Below are positions 28,564 through 38,403 of a DNA stretch of 64,000 nt, piece after piece. The stretch is taken from assembly GCA_036768475.1 (NCBI GenBank), contig DAIPMW010000013.1:40401-104400 (forward strand), given 5' to 3'. Position 1 is the stretch's first letter, and the number at the start of each line of letters is the position of its first letter. The notes below the pieces were generated by a model. That model saw nothing but the letters and a program-made list of their open reading frames with translations. It searched no databases and was not told the DNA's origin. The position numbers and the translations under genes are program-made. This DNA is from JAEUMD01 sp036768475. GTDB taxonomy: Bacteria; Pseudomonadota; Alphaproteobacteria; Rhizobiales; Hyphomicrobiaceae.

Positions 28564-29766
28564 CTATTGGAACGTCTTGCGCGGGTCGAGCGCGTCACGC
28601 ACGGCCTCGCCGATGAAGACCAGCAGCGAGAGCATGATCGCCAGCGTGAAGAAGCCGGTGAGGCCCAGCCAAGGCGCCTCTGTGTGCTTCTTGCCCTGCA
28701 GGAGCAGTTCGCCCAGCGAGGCCGAGCCCGGTGGCAGACCCAGTCCGAGGAAGTCCAGCGCGGTCAACGCGGAGATGGAGCCGGACAGAAGGAACGGCGT
28801 GAACGTCAATGTGGCGACCATCGCGTTGGGCAGCAGGTGCTTCCACATGATCTTGGCGTCGGACAGGCCCAATGCGCGCGCGGCCTTGATGTACTCGAAG
28901 TTGCGGCCTCGCAGGAACTCGGCACGCACGACGCCGACAAGCGCTGTCCAGGAGAAGATCATGAGGACGAAGAGGAGCGTCCAGAAGCCCGGCACCAGGA
29001 CAGAGGAGATGATCAACAGGACATAGAGCGAGGGTATTGCGGACCAGATTTCGAGGATGCGTTGGAAAATGAGATCTGTGCGGCCGCCGAAGTAGCCCTG
29101 AACAGCGCCGGCTGCGACACCGATAATGGATGAGAAGATCGTCAGCACCAATCCGAACAGGACCGAGATGCGGAAACCGTAGATGACGCGCGCCACAACA
29201 TCGCGTCCCTGATTGTCGGTGCCGAGCCAGTTGGTATTGCCGAACGCGCGATAACGCGCGAGCTGGTCGGGCGGCGTTTCGCACAGTTCAGCCTTCGATG
29301 CCCACGGCGGCGGCGAGGGAAACCCGAGGCAGAGCCCGGAAGGCGATTTGCGCGTGGGATAGTCCTTGTTAACCGTGTCGTAGGAGTAGCGGATCGGTGG
29401 CCAGAGCATCCAGCCGTTCGCGTTGATCTCATCGAGGATTACCGGGTCCCTGTAATCGGTGGTGGCGAGAAAGCCTCCGAACCTGCTTTCGGGGTAATCG
29501 ACGAGGACGGGCGCCAGAAGATCGCCCTTGTAGCTAACCAGGATCGGCCGGTCGTTGGCGATGAAATCGGCGAGCAGCGAAATCGCGAACAAGCCGAGGA
29601 AGACCCACAGGCTCCAGAAGCCGCGCTTGTTCGACCTGAAGTTCTCCCAGCGGCGCTTGTTGATCGGCGAGAGGTGGACGAGGGACGATAAGCGTATACG
29701 CAGCGGCAGCAGACCGAAGAGGCTGCGTGCGCGTTTCCGTGAGGCAAGCGTGGAGCGGGCGTCCAT
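28564..29766 (-). CDS. yejE: Peptide ABC transporter permease (YejE-like)
   Basis: A 400-residue inner membrane protein. A long N-terminal part (membrane segment near 50-70, then a periplasmic region with SRFGGFLATTDYRDP) precedes the DPP-type permease domain of about 200 residues, where GTDNQGRDVVARVIYG and the EAA-like loop AARALGLSDAKIMWKHLLPNA are seen. E. coli YejE is 341 residues, so there is extra sequence in the first half. The ATG follows GGAGG and begins four bases after yejB. Confidence 0.92.
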   Translation of the reverse strand: MDARSTLASRKRARSLFGLLPLRIRLSSLVHLSPINKRRWENFRSNKRGFWSLWVFLGLFAISLLADFIANDRPILVSYKGDLLAPVLVDYPESRFGGFLATTDYRDPVILDEINANGWMLWPPIRYSYDTVNKDYPTRKSPSGLCLGFPSPPPWASKAELCETPPDQLARYRAFGNTNWLGTDNQGRDVVARVIYGFRISVLFGLVLTIFSSIIGVAAGAVQGYFGGRTDLIFQRILEIWSAIPSLYVLLIISSVLVPGFWTLLFVLMIFSWTALVGVVRAEFLRGRNFEYIKAARALGLSDAKIMWKHLLPNAMVATLTFTPFLLSGSISALTALDFLGLGLPPGSASLGELLLQGKKHTEAPWLGLTGFFTLAIMLSLLVFIGEAVRDALDPRKTFQ

Positions 29767-29770
29767 GGCG

Positions 29771-30892
29771 TCAGACCTCCCGACTCTCGAAGTCGATACG
29801 CGGATCGACAACGGTGTAGAGGAAGTCGGAGACGAGATTCACGACCAATCCCAGAAGCGAGAAGATGTATAGGGTGGCGAAGACCACGGGATAGTCGCGG
29901 TTGATGATCGATTCAAAGCCGAGCAAGCCCAGGCCGTCGAGCGAGAAGACCTGCTCGATCAGCAAGCTTCCCGAGAAGAACGCCGAGATGAATGCGCCAG
30001 GAAAGCCAGCGATGATGAGCAGCATGGCATTGCGGAAAACGTGACCGTAGAGCACCTGGCGCTCGGCAAGGCCCTTTGCGCGCGCGGTGATGACGTACTG
30101 CTTACGGATCTCGTCGAGGAACGAGTTCTTGGTAAGGAACGTCATGGTGGTGAAAGCGCCGAGCGCGATAGCGATCAAAGGCAGCGTCAGGTGCCAGAAG
30201 TAGTCGATGATCTTGCCCCAGGTGGACAGGTCCGCCCAGTTGTCGGAGGTCAGGCCGCGCGAGGGGAAGATCTGGAAGAACGACGATCCGGCGAACAGGA
30301 TCAACAGCAGCACGGCGACCAGGAAGCCCGGCACCGCATATCCCACCACAAGCACGCCGCTTGTCCAGGTGTCGAAGCTTTCGCCGTCCTTGACGGCCTT
30401 GCGGATGCCGAGCGGTATCGAGATCATGTAGGTGAGAAGCGTCATCCAGAGGCCGAGCGAGACGGAGACCGGCAGCTTCTCCTTGATCAACTCGAGCACA
30501 GAGACATCGCGAAAATAGCTCTTGCCGAAATCGAAGGTGATGTAGCTCTTGAGCATGATAAAGAAGCGCTCATGCGCCGGCCTGTCGAAGCCGAACTGCT
30601 TCTCCAGGCTCTTGATGAATTCCGGGTCGAGGCCCTGGGCGCCGCGGTACTTGGAACTGACGGGATCGGCCGAGCCCTGGCCGGGTGCGCTCTGGCCCGA
30701 TTGACCAGAGAGGCTGTCGCTGGTGCCGCCGGAAAAGCGATCCGTGGCATTGACGCCGGTGCCGGTCAATTGCGCGATGACGCGTTCGACGGGACCGCCA
30801 GGGGCGAACTGTATGATGATGAAGCTGATCGCCATGATACCGAACAAGGTCGGGACCATGAGCAGGATGCGCTTGAGCAGATAGGCGGCCAT
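29771..30892 (-). CDS. yejB: Peptide ABC transporter permease (YejB-like)
   Basis: A 373-residue inner membrane protein. It begins MAAYLLKRILLMVPTLFGIMAISF, the DPP permease N-terminal helix, and contains YFRDVSVLELIKEKLPVSVSLG and the EAA-type loop TARAKGLAERQVLYGHVFRNAM. A Gly/Ser-rich stretch near residues 60-85 is unlike the E. coli protein. The family pairs with YejE to form the channel. I chose ATG 30892; the open frame runs 16 codons upstream to a TTG. Confidence 0.92.
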   Translation of the reverse strand: MAAYLLKRILLMVPTLFGIMAISFIIIQFAPGGPVERVIAQLTGTGVNATDRFSGGTSDSLSGQSGQSAPGQGSADPVSSKYRGAQGLDPEFIKSLEKQFGFDRPAHERFFIMLKSYITFDFGKSYFRDVSVLELIKEKLPVSVSLGLWMTLLTYMISIPLGIRKAVKDGESFDTWTSGVLVVGYAVPGFLVAVLLLILFAGSSFFQIFPSRGLTSDNWADLSTWGKIIDYFWHLTLPLIAIALGAFTTMTFLTKNSFLDEIRKQYVITARAKGLAERQVLYGHVFRNAMLLIIAGFPGAFISAFFSGSLLIEQVFSLDGLGLLGFESIINRDYPVVFATLYIFSLLGLVVNLVSDFLYTVVDPRIDFESREV

Positions 30893-31057
30893 CGGTCGAG
30901 GTTCGTCCGTTTTCCTTTGGAGCAGTTCAGTTTCAGGCAATCACATCGGCGATTCTAGCCTGCTCCTGCTCGTTACATGAAGAGTCTGGGTCGCACCTTT
31001 GCCGGAAGCGCAAGCGCTTCCCTCTCGGCCGATCAGACCAGAGCGGGACGCACCCGC

Positions 31058-32938
31058 TCAATTCGTCGTCTTCAAACGTTCCGCTTTTTCGGCGTCGTAC
31101 CACCAGGTGTCAATCACGCCACGTTCGTACTTCGGCTTGGTCGCAGGCCGCGAGAACTTGTTCCAATAGGCCAGGTGATGCGCTGCCTTGTACCAGTGCG
31201 GCACCCAATAGTAACCGGCCCGCAGCACGCGGTCGGCAGCCAGCGCGGCGGTTTCGAGCTCGGCGCGCGATTTCGCCGCCATGATGCGCTCGATCAAAGC
31301 ATCGACAACGGTGTCGGCAATGCCGGCGAGATTGTAGCTGCCGTCGGTCAGGGCCGATTCTGAACCCCAGAACGTCTTTAGCTCGACGCCCGGCGTCAGG
31401 CGCATCGAATAGCGCTCCGTGGTGAGATCGAAATCGAAGGATTCGACGCGCCGTTCGTATTGTGCCGGATCGACACGGCGCAGCGTGGCATCGATGCCGA
31501 TCGCCTTCAGGTTCTTGATGTAAGGCAGGATGATGCGCTCGAAGGACGGCGAGAAGATGAGGATCTCGACCGTCAACGGCTCGCCTTTGGCATTGACGCG
31601 CGTCGCACCGTTTTGTGTCCAGCCAGCATCGCTGAGAAGTCGCGCCGCTTCGCGCAGCAGCTTGCGGTCGCTGCCGGAGCCATCGGAGACAGGGGGCATC
31701 ACGGCGTCAGCAAAGACATCCGCGGAGAGTTTGTCACGGAAGGGCTCAAGCAGCGCCAGTTCTTCGGCGGAAGGTTTGCCTTCAGCCTTCATGGGCGAGT
31801 TTTCGAAAAAGCTCGCTGTGCGCTGATAGAGCCCATAGAACAGGTTCTTGTTGGTCCACTCAAAATCGAAGGCTAGACCCAGTGCCTTACGCACACGGAC
31901 GTCCTTGAACTTGTCGCGGCGGGTGTTGATGAAGAAGCCCTGTGCACCGGAGGGAGTGTCGTCGGGAATGCTTTCCTTGATCATGCGGCCTTGCGCAACG
32001 GCGGGGACGTCGTAGGCCGTAGCCCAATCAACGGAGGTGAACTCCTCGCGGAAATCGAAGTCGGCCGATTTGAGGTTGGTCAGCTCGGCGGTCCGGTCGC
32101 GGAAGTATTCGTACTTGATCTCGGAAAAATTGAAGCGGCCTTTGTTGACGGGCAGGTCTGCCGCCCAATAGTCCTCTCGCCGCTGATAGCGCACGAACGT
32201 GCCGGCCTTGAAATCAGCGATCCTGTAAGGACCCGAGCCCAGCGGCGGGACGAGTGAGGTCTCCTCGAACTTGTGTTCGGAATAGAATGCCTTTGAAAGA
32301 ATCGGCAAGGTCGCCACATTGATCGGAAGATCGCGGACCAGCGTTCCCTTGAAGGTGTAGCGGACAGTGACCGGGTCGAGCGCCTCGGCCTTCTCGACAT
32401 CGCGGAGCGCGATCCGATAGCGTGGATGACCCTTCTCCTTCAGCGCCTCGAACGAAAAGACGACGTCGTCAGTGGTCAGCGGCGAGCCGTCGGCGAATTT
32501 CGCCTCCGGTCTCAGTGTGAACGTTACCGACATGCCGTCATCGGCTAGCGCTGCTGTCTTTGCGACGAGACCATAGACGGCGTCGGGCTCATCGAAAGCA
32601 CGAACCATGAGGCTGTCGAACAGCAACTCAAGACCCTGAGCCGCGTCACCCTTCAGGATGTGATCGTTGAAGCTGTCGAATGTTATGCGTCCTGCGGGGC
32701 CGACCATTGAGATGCGGCCGCCTTTCGGTGCATCCGGGTTGACGTAACCGAAGTGCTTGAAGTCGGGCGGGTAGGAGAGCGGCCCAAAGACAGAGAGACC
32801 ATGACGGGGTTCACCTGCATTTGCCAGCGATGCAGGCGCAGCCAAAGCGAAGAACAATGCGAGGGCCGGCAGCAGCGCGTGCCAGGACTTGCCTGCTTGA
32901 GGCCAGCCGCTGCCGTGGCTGAGTGCACATGCCCTCAT
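31058..32938 (-). CDS. Extracellular solute-binding protein, family 5 (YejA-like), second of a tandem pair
   Basis: A 626-residue periplasmic binding protein. A signal peptide covers about residues 1-41 (ending NAGEP). Family traits include HFGYVNPDAPKGGRISMVG, TFTLRPEAKFADGSPLTTDDVVFSFEALK and GSGPYRIADFKAG. It should bind oligopeptides or peptide-like compounds for YejBEF. Its ATG overlaps the stop of the paralogue upstream by four bases (ATGA), implying translational coupling. yejB follows after a 165-base gap. Confidence 0.92.
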   Translation of the reverse strand: MRACALSHGSGWPQAGKSWHALLPALALFFALAAPASLANAGEPRHGLSVFGPLSYPPDFKHFGYVNPDAPKGGRISMVGPAGRITFDSFNDHILKGDAAQGLELLFDSLMVRAFDEPDAVYGLVAKTAALADDGMSVTFTLRPEAKFADGSPLTTDDVVFSFEALKEKGHPRYRIALRDVEKAEALDPVTVRYTFKGTLVRDLPINVATLPILSKAFYSEHKFEETSLVPPLGSGPYRIADFKAGTFVRYQRREDYWAADLPVNKGRFNFSEIKYEYFRDRTAELTNLKSADFDFREEFTSVDWATAYDVPAVAQGRMIKESIPDDTPSGAQGFFINTRRDKFKDVRVRKALGLAFDFEWTNKNLFYGLYQRTASFFENSPMKAEGKPSAEELALLEPFRDKLSADVFADAVMPPVSDGSGSDRKLLREAARLLSDAGWTQNGATRVNAKGEPLTVEILIFSPSFERIILPYIKNLKAIGIDATLRRVDPAQYERRVESFDFDLTTERYSMRLTPGVELKTFWGSESALTDGSYNLAGIADTVVDALIERIMAAKSRAELETAALAADRVLRAGYYWVPHWYKAAHHLAYWNKFSRPATKPKYERGVIDTWWYDAEKAERLKTTN

Positions 32939-34815
32939 CGCCCGAGCCTCGCGCGGACTGCCTCATCCTTTTTGGCGTCAAACCACCAGCTTGTGGTGGT
33001 GCCGGGGTTCTGCGAGGGGAGCATCTCGGGGCGGCCGAAGCGGTCCCACGAGGCGAGGCGATCGTAGGGGTAGTACCATTGCGGCACCACATAGTGGTTC
33101 CACAATAGCACACGGTCCAGGGCGCGCGTCGCGGCGACGAGGTCGGCGCGATCCTTGGCCAGGATGATGGCATCGATCAGTTTGTCGATCGCGGGGTTGG
33201 CGATGCCGGCCAGATTGCGACTGCCATCGCGCTTGGCCGATTCGGAACCCCAGAAGTCGCGCTGCTCGTTGCCCGGAGAATGCGATTGGGCAAATGAGCC
33301 GACAACGACGTCGAAATCGAAGCTGTCGAGGCGGCGCTTGTACTGAGAGGTGTCGACAATGCGGGCGGTGGCGGCGACGCCGATCTTCTTCAATTCGTCG
33401 ATATACGGCAGAACGATGCGCTCGAAGTCCGGCTGCACGAGCAGAAATTCGGCGGTCATCACCTCACCTTTGCTGTTGGTGAGTTGGCCATTCTTGATCG
33501 TCCAACCGGCTTCAGCCATGAGCCTGACGGCTTGGCGCAGGTTGTTGCGGCGATCCATTGAATTTGCAGACGACGGATTCTTCCATTCGCTGGTGAAGAC
33601 CTGCGGGGGCACCAGATCCTTCATGCTTTCGAGGATTTCCTTCTCGCGGTCCTGAGGCAGCCCGGTGGCGGCAAGCTCAGAGTTGGCGAAGAAGCTGTTG
33701 GAGCGAATGTACTGGCCGTAGAACAGCGTCTTGTTGAGCGTTTCGAAGTCGAAAGCGAGGTTGAAGGCGTGGCGAACACGCGGATCGACGAACTGTGGCT
33801 TGCGCGTGTTGAGCACGAAAGCCTGCATGCCCGATACGCGTTCGTTCTTCAGCTCTTCCTTTTTGACGAGCCCATTTTGGGCGGCGTCGAAGCCATACTG
33901 TGTGGCCCAGCGATTGGCGGAATTCTCGTTCCACACATCGATGATGCCTGACTTGAACGCCTCGAAGGCAGGGGTCATGTCGCGGTAATAGGTGTAGGAA
34001 ACCTCATCGAAGTTCGACAGTCCTTTCTGGACGGGCAGATCCTTGGCCCAATAATCGGCAACACGCTCGTATGTTATGGCGCGACCTGGATCGACGGACT
34101 TGATCTTGTAGGGCCCCGAGCCGAGCGGAATCTCCATCGTCGACTTGATGATGTCGCGCTTTTCTCCGCTGGCGCCGGTGCTCTCCCAATAGTGCTTGGG
34201 TAGGATCGTCAACTGGCCGACGATGAGTGGCAGCTCGCGGTTGCCTTTGATGTCGAAGCGGAAGGTCACTTCATTCTCGCCCGTCTTCTCGGCGCTGACG
34301 ACGTTCTTGTAATAGAACGCGTATTGCGGGTGCGCTGACTTCAGCGCAGACAATGAGAAAATGACATCATCAACCGTAACGGGTTTGCCATCGTGCCAGC
34401 GTGCCTCGGGGCGCAGCTTGAACGTTACCGAGGAAAAGTCATCCGGGTAAGATGCCCACTCGGCAATGAGACCGTATTCGGTCGAGGGCTCGTCAGGCGA
34501 GGAACTCATCAGGGAATCATAGATCAGGCCCACACCTTCGGCGGCCTGACCCTTGATCGAAAAGGCGTTGAGCGAATCGAACGAACCCAGGTCCCAGCGG
34601 CGCAGCCGGCCGCCCTTTGGCGCATCCGGATTAGCCCAGTCGAAATGCTTGAACCCGGGCGGCATCTTCGGTTCGCCGACGAGAGAGAGGGCGTGGTGGC
34701 GGACAACCTCCTTGGTCGGGTTCTGGGCATCGGCAGGGCTGGCGGCCAGCAAGGAAGCGAGTAACAGGGCGCCTGTCATGCCGGCGCGCACCGCGTGATC
34801 GATCCGCTGAACCAT
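32935..34815 (-). CDS. Extracellular solute-binding protein, family 5 (YejA-like), first of a tandem pair
   Basis: A 626-residue binding protein, coincidentally the same length as its neighbour. A signal peptide covers about residues 1-30 (SPADA). It shares the family segments HFDWANPDAPKGGRLRRW, TFKLRPEARWHDGKPVTVDDVIFS and PLGSGPYKIKSVDPG, yet differs from the second copy through most of its length, so this is an old duplication. It heads the Yej-type operon; a terminator of the upstream cycM gene lies before it. Confidence 0.92.
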   Translation of the reverse strand: MVQRIDHAVRAGMTGALLLASLLAASPADAQNPTKEVVRHHALSLVGEPKMPPGFKHFDWANPDAPKGGRLRRWDLGSFDSLNAFSIKGQAAEGVGLIYDSLMSSSPDEPSTEYGLIAEWASYPDDFSSVTFKLRPEARWHDGKPVTVDDVIFSLSALKSAHPQYAFYYKNVVSAEKTGENEVTFRFDIKGNRELPLIVGQLTILPKHYWESTGASGEKRDIIKSTMEIPLGSGPYKIKSVDPGRAITYERVADYWAKDLPVQKGLSNFDEVSYTYYRDMTPAFEAFKSGIIDVWNENSANRWATQYGFDAAQNGLVKKEELKNERVSGMQAFVLNTRKPQFVDPRVRHAFNLAFDFETLNKTLFYGQYIRSNSFFANSELAATGLPQDREKEILESMKDLVPPQVFTSEWKNPSSANSMDRRNNLRQAVRLMAEAGWTIKNGQLTNSKGEVMTAEFLLVQPDFERIVLPYIDELKKIGVAATARIVDTSQYKRRLDSFDFDVVVGSFAQSHSPGNEQRDFWGSESAKRDGSRNLAGIANPAIDKLIDAIILAKDRADLVAATRALDRVLLWNHYVVPQWYYPYDRLASWDRFGRPEMLPSQNPGTTTSWWFDAKKDEAVRARLGR

Positions 34816-34973
34816 TTTTGCAAAGCCCTTTCGTTCCGTTGCCGATCTCTTTGCCGCCGGAATTGCCCGATTGCACGGCCGTTATACGGGGGTATCCGAG
34901 CTTTGGGGCGAGCTGAAGTTAAGTTTTTGCAAGATTGGCGCGGTGATGAGGCTGGATCGCACCTCATATACGG

Positions 34974-35008
34974 AAAGAAAAAGCCCCGCCAACGCATTGG
35001 CAGGGCTT
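34974..35008 (-). terminator. Rho-independent terminator after cycM
   Basis: Read on the minus strand, a 12-bp stem with a single mismatch (arms at 34981-34992 and 34997-35008) and a four-base loop is followed by TTTCTTT. It lies 36 bases past the cytochrome stop and 159 bases before the first binding-protein gene. Confidence 0.85.
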
Positions 35009-35043
35009 CTTGAATTCACTTTATGGCATGCCCCTGGAAAGGC

Positions 35044-35580
35044 TCACTTATGTTGCGACAGATAGGCGAGCAGGTTGGCAAGATCGCCTTTGTCGCTGAC
35101 GCCTCCGAAGGACATCTTGGTCTTGGGAATGAAGTCCTTGGGTTTGTGCAGGAAGTGGGCGAGGTCCGCCAGATCCCAGTTGCCACCCTTGGCTTTCATA
35201 TCATCGGAATAGGTGAAGCCGGCATGGGCCGCCTTGGCTCGCCCGACGATGCCGAACAGGTTCGGGCCGGTCTTGTTTGCGCCGCCATTATCGATCGTGT
35301 GGCAGCTGGCGCATTTCTTGAACACCGATTCGCCGGCCGAGGCGTCAGCCGTAGCCGCAGCCGCTGCGACGGCAGCGGGATCGAAGGCAGCGGGGGCGGC
35401 AGCGGCGGCCTTTTCATTGCCCGAACCCGCTTCTGCCATCGGCAGGGTGTAGCCGGAGTGGCTTTCGCCGGAACCGTGGCCGCCTGTGTTGATTTCGATA
35501 ATCGTTTTTGTACCAAAGATGACCAGCAGCGCGGTGAGTACACCCGCGGCGATCTTGGTCAGCTCGAAGGAGTCCATCAT
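35044..35580 (-). CDS. cycM: Membrane-anchored cytochrome c (CycM-like)
   Basis: A 178-residue protein. One uncleaved N-terminal membrane segment (about 8-28) is followed by a linker of Ala and Pro (about 55-80) and a class I cytochrome c domain with the haem motif CASCH (near residue 89) and the distal methionine in PKTKMSFGG. It resembles CycM, the anchored cytochrome c552 that passes electrons from the bc1 complex to the aa3 oxidase. It is divergent from kdsB and ends in a clear terminator. Confidence 0.9.
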   Translation of the reverse strand: MMDSFELTKIAAGVLTALLVIFGTKTIIEINTGGHGSGESHSGYTLPMAEAGSGNEKAAAAAPAAFDPAAVAAAAATADASAGESVFKKCASCHTIDNGGANKTGPNLFGIVGRAKAAHAGFTYSDDMKAKGGNWDLADLAHFLHKPKDFIPKTKMSFGGVSDKGDLANLLAYLSQHK

Positions 35581-35786
35581 GGTTTCAGGTCTCGGGAGTT
35601 CGAATTTCCGTGGTTTTGTGCGAGTGCGGCGGCTGTTTGCCAGCCCAATTCCGCGCCCGACTATAGGAATTTGAGCCTCGCTTGCAACCAGACTTGCGTT
35701 CGTTCTACAGAACGCCGCTGAGGCGGATTGTCACCTTCCGGGTGAGACCACGGCTTTCCGGCCCTAAAAGCAGCGGCGGAGCTTGC

Positions 35787-36551
35787 ATGTTACCCCCTTC
35801 ATCCCAGGTCATCACCATCATTCCCGCACGCATGCAGGCCACTCGTCTTCCTGGCAAGCCGATGGCTGATATCGGTGGCCTGCCCATGATCGTGCACGTG
35901 CTGCGGCGGGCGCAAGAGGCCGCCCTCGGCCGGGTGGCCGTTGCAACCGATGCGGTCGAAATCCGCGATGCGGTCACGGCAGCCGGTGGCGAGGCGGTCA
36001 TGACCCGCGCCGACCATGCAAGCGGCTCCGACCGCGTCAACGAGGCACTCGGCTGGCTGGATCCGCAGGAGCGCTGCTCGATCGTCGTCAATCTTCAGGG
36101 CGACCTGCCGACGCTGGAGCCGCGTCTCGTGCAGGATTGCATCGCGCCGCTCGCCGATCCCGTCGTCGATATTGCGACGCTGGCGGCCGTGATCGAGGAT
36201 CCCGAGGAGCGGACCAATCCGAACGTCGTCAAGGTGGTGGGAACGCCGGTCTGCGCCAGCGGTACAAAGAGCCGTCTCAGGGCGCTCTACTTCACCCGGG
36301 CGACCGCTCCTTATGGGGATGGACCGCTCTATCATCACATCGGCATCTATGCCTACCGGCGCGCGGCGCTGACACGCTTCGTCAGCCTTGCGCCCTCGCC
36401 GCTGGAGACGCGCGAGCGACTGGAGCAGTTGCGAGCCCTCGAAAACGGCATGCGGATCGACGTCAGCGTCGTTGACACTGTTCCGCTCGGTGTCGATACT
36501 CCGGCCGACCTGGCGCGGGCGCGCGCGATGCTCGCTGCGCGGGGGACCTGA
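35787..36551 (+). CDS. kdsB: 3-deoxy-manno-octulosonate cytidylyltransferase
   Basis: A 254-residue enzyme that activates Kdo as CMP-Kdo for lipopolysaccharide core synthesis. It shows IIPARMQATRLPGKPMADIGGLPMI (nucleotide-binding), ASGSDRVNEAL, NLQGDLPTLEP and YHHIGIYAYRRAAL. The typical QGDEP motif is here QGDLP. GGAG lies seven bases before the ATG. pheA follows on the same strand 90 bases later. Confidence 0.94.
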   Translation: MLPPSSQVITIIPARMQATRLPGKPMADIGGLPMIVHVLRRAQEAALGRVAVATDAVEIRDAVTAAGGEAVMTRADHASGSDRVNEALGWLDPQERCSIVVNLQGDLPTLEPRLVQDCIAPLADPVVDIATLAAVIEDPEERTNPNVVKVVGTPVCASGTKSRLRALYFTRATAPYGDGPLYHHIGIYAYRRAALTRFVSLAPSPLETRERLEQLRALENGMRIDVSVVDTVPLGVDTPADLARARAMLAARGT

Positions 36552-36641
36552 TCCACACACCTTCCGACCTCTCACCGAAGCCCAGCTGTATCATCAATCC
36601 TGGTGGAGCGGCACGCGGCGCGAACCAGAATTGCAGACCAG

Positions 36642-37553
36642 ATGACGAAGCTCGAAGCGAACGCCGCAGCGCCGAACCGGATTGCCTATCAGGGTGAGCC
36701 GGGCGCCAACTCGCACATCGCCTGCCGCGAGGTGTATCCCAATTACGAGGCGGTCGCGTATCCGACATTCGAGGACGCGCTGGCGGCTGTGAAGCAGGGA
36801 GATGTCGCCTACGCGATGATCCCGATCGAGAACTCGGTGGCGGGTCGGGTTGCGGACATCCATCATCTGTTGCCTGGTGCCGATCTCTATATCGTCGGCG
36901 AGCATTTTCTGCGCGTGCGCCATCAGCTGATGGCGCTGCCCGGTGCAAGTCTGCAATCGGTCCAGCGCGTGATGAGTCATACGCAGGCGCTGGGCCAGTG
37001 CCGGAACATGCTGAGGCGGTTCGGTCTGAAGCCTGTGCCGGAAGCCGATACGGCTGGTTCGGCGCGAATGGTGAGCGAGAGCGGCGACATCTCGCTCGCG
37101 GCAATCGCGTCAACCCTCGCCGCGGAGATCTATGGTCTAACCATTCTCAAGAGCGACGTGGAGGACGAGGAACACAATACGACGCGGTTCGTCATTCTCA
37201 CCAACGAACCCGATGACGCCGATCCCGACGACGGAGCGATCGTAACGACATTCCTGTTCCGCGTACGCAACGTTCCCGCTGCGCTCTACAAAGCTTTAGG
37301 CGGCTTCGCGACCAACGGCGTCAACATGACAAAGCTGGAAAGCTATCAGACCGAAGGAACATTCAACGCGACAATGTTCTTCGCCGACATCGAAGGCCAT
37401 CCGGCCCAACGTCCGGTGCAGTTGGCTCTGGAGGAGCTGTCATTCTTCTCCAGCGAGGTGAAGCTCCTGGGCAGCTACGTCGCAAGCCCCTACCGCCGGG
37501 AGGCGGCCGAGCGCGCCGCCGGCATGATGCCGACCCACAATCAAGGTGTGTGA
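36642..37553 (+). CDS. pheA: Prephenate dehydratase
   Basis: A 303-residue enzyme converting prephenate to phenylpyruvate in phenylalanine synthesis. The catalytic domain spans about 13-190 (IAYQGEPGANSH, MIPIENSVAGRV, MSHTQALGQC, and NTTRFVIL containing the catalytic Thr-Arg-Phe). A regulatory ACT domain follows (FLFRVRNVPAALYKALGGFATNGVNMTKLESY), which binds phenylalanine for feedback control. No chorismate mutase domain is attached. I start at MTKLEANA; an in-frame GTG 13 codons earlier is possible. Confidence 0.95.
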   Translation: MTKLEANAAAPNRIAYQGEPGANSHIACREVYPNYEAVAYPTFEDALAAVKQGDVAYAMIPIENSVAGRVADIHHLLPGADLYIVGEHFLRVRHQLMALPGASLQSVQRVMSHTQALGQCRNMLRRFGLKPVPEADTAGSARMVSESGDISLAAIASTLAAEIYGLTILKSDVEDEEHNTTRFVILTNEPDDADPDDGAIVTTFLFRVRNVPAALYKALGGFATNGVNMTKLESYQTEGTFNATMFFADIEGHPAQRPVQLALEELSFFSSEVKLLGSYVASPYRREAAERAAGMMPTHNQGV

Positions 37554-37603
37554 GGCGTATAACAGCGCCGCTTTGGCCGCGACGACAAAGACGGGAGGAT
37601 CGG

Positions 37604-38353
37604 ATGCGTCTTAAAGGCAAAATGGCGATCGTGACGGGTGGGGCGTCGGGCTTCGGGCGTGGGATCGCCCAACTCTACGCGCAAGAGGGCGCGCGCGTCA
37701 TGGTGGCCGATCTCAACGGCGCAGCCGCAGCCGAGGTGGCGCAGGCCCTGGGCAACGGCGCGGTCGCAGTGGAAACCGACGTCACGCGCAAGGACGACGT
37801 GCAGCAGATGATCGCCACTGCCGAAGAGGTGTTCGGGGGGCTCGACATCCTCGTCAACAACGCGGGCTTCACGCACAAGAACCAGTCGTTGATGACGGTG
37901 AGTGAAGAGGACTTCGATCGCATCTATGCGGTCAACGTGAAGTCGATCTACCTGACCACGCTGGCTGCGGTGCCGGTCATGGAGAAACGCGGCGGTGGCG
38001 TCATCATCAACACAGCATCGACGGCGGGGGTGCGTCCGCGGCCTGGGCTTACCTGGTACAATGGCTCGAAGGGGGCCGTGATCACGCTGACGAAGTCGAT
38101 GGCCGCGGAACTGGCTCCGCTGAAGATCCGCGTCAATGCCATCAATCCTGTGATCGGGGAGACAGGCCTGCTCGAGCAATTCATGGGCGTTCCCGATACG
38201 CCGGAGAACAGGTCGAAATTCGTAGCGACGATTCCACTCGGCAGAATGTCGACGCCCGGCGACATCGCCAATGCTGCGCTGTTCCTTGCCGAGCCGTCTT
38301 CGAGCTTCATTACTGGGGTTGCGATCGAGGTGGATGGCGGTCGCTGTATCTGA
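37604..38353 (+). CDS. SDR-family NAD(P)-dependent oxidoreductase
   Basis: A 249-residue classical short-chain dehydrogenase. It shows the cofactor motif VTGGASGFGRGIA (about 10-22), NNAG, the catalytic Ser in NTASTAGVRP and the YNGSK pair, then the usual end FITGVAIEVDGG. The substrate is unknown; relatives act on secondary alcohols, sugars or acids. It follows pheA by 50 bases with GGGAGG before its ATG and may share its transcript. Confidence 0.92.
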   Translation: MRLKGKMAIVTGGASGFGRGIAQLYAQEGARVMVADLNGAAAAEVAQALGNGAVAVETDVTRKDDVQQMIATAEEVFGGLDILVNNAGFTHKNQSLMTVSEEDFDRIYAVNVKSIYLTTLAAVPVMEKRGGGVIINTASTAGVRPRPGLTWYNGSKGAVITLTKSMAAELAPLKIRVNAINPVIGETGLLEQFMGVPDTPENRSKFVATIPLGRMSTPGDIANAALFLAEPSSSFITGVAIEVDGGRCI

Positions 38354-38403
38354 GCGCCCGATCTTCCCACGCAGCGCTCCGGCTCACCGCAGCCGCGCAT
38401 TCA

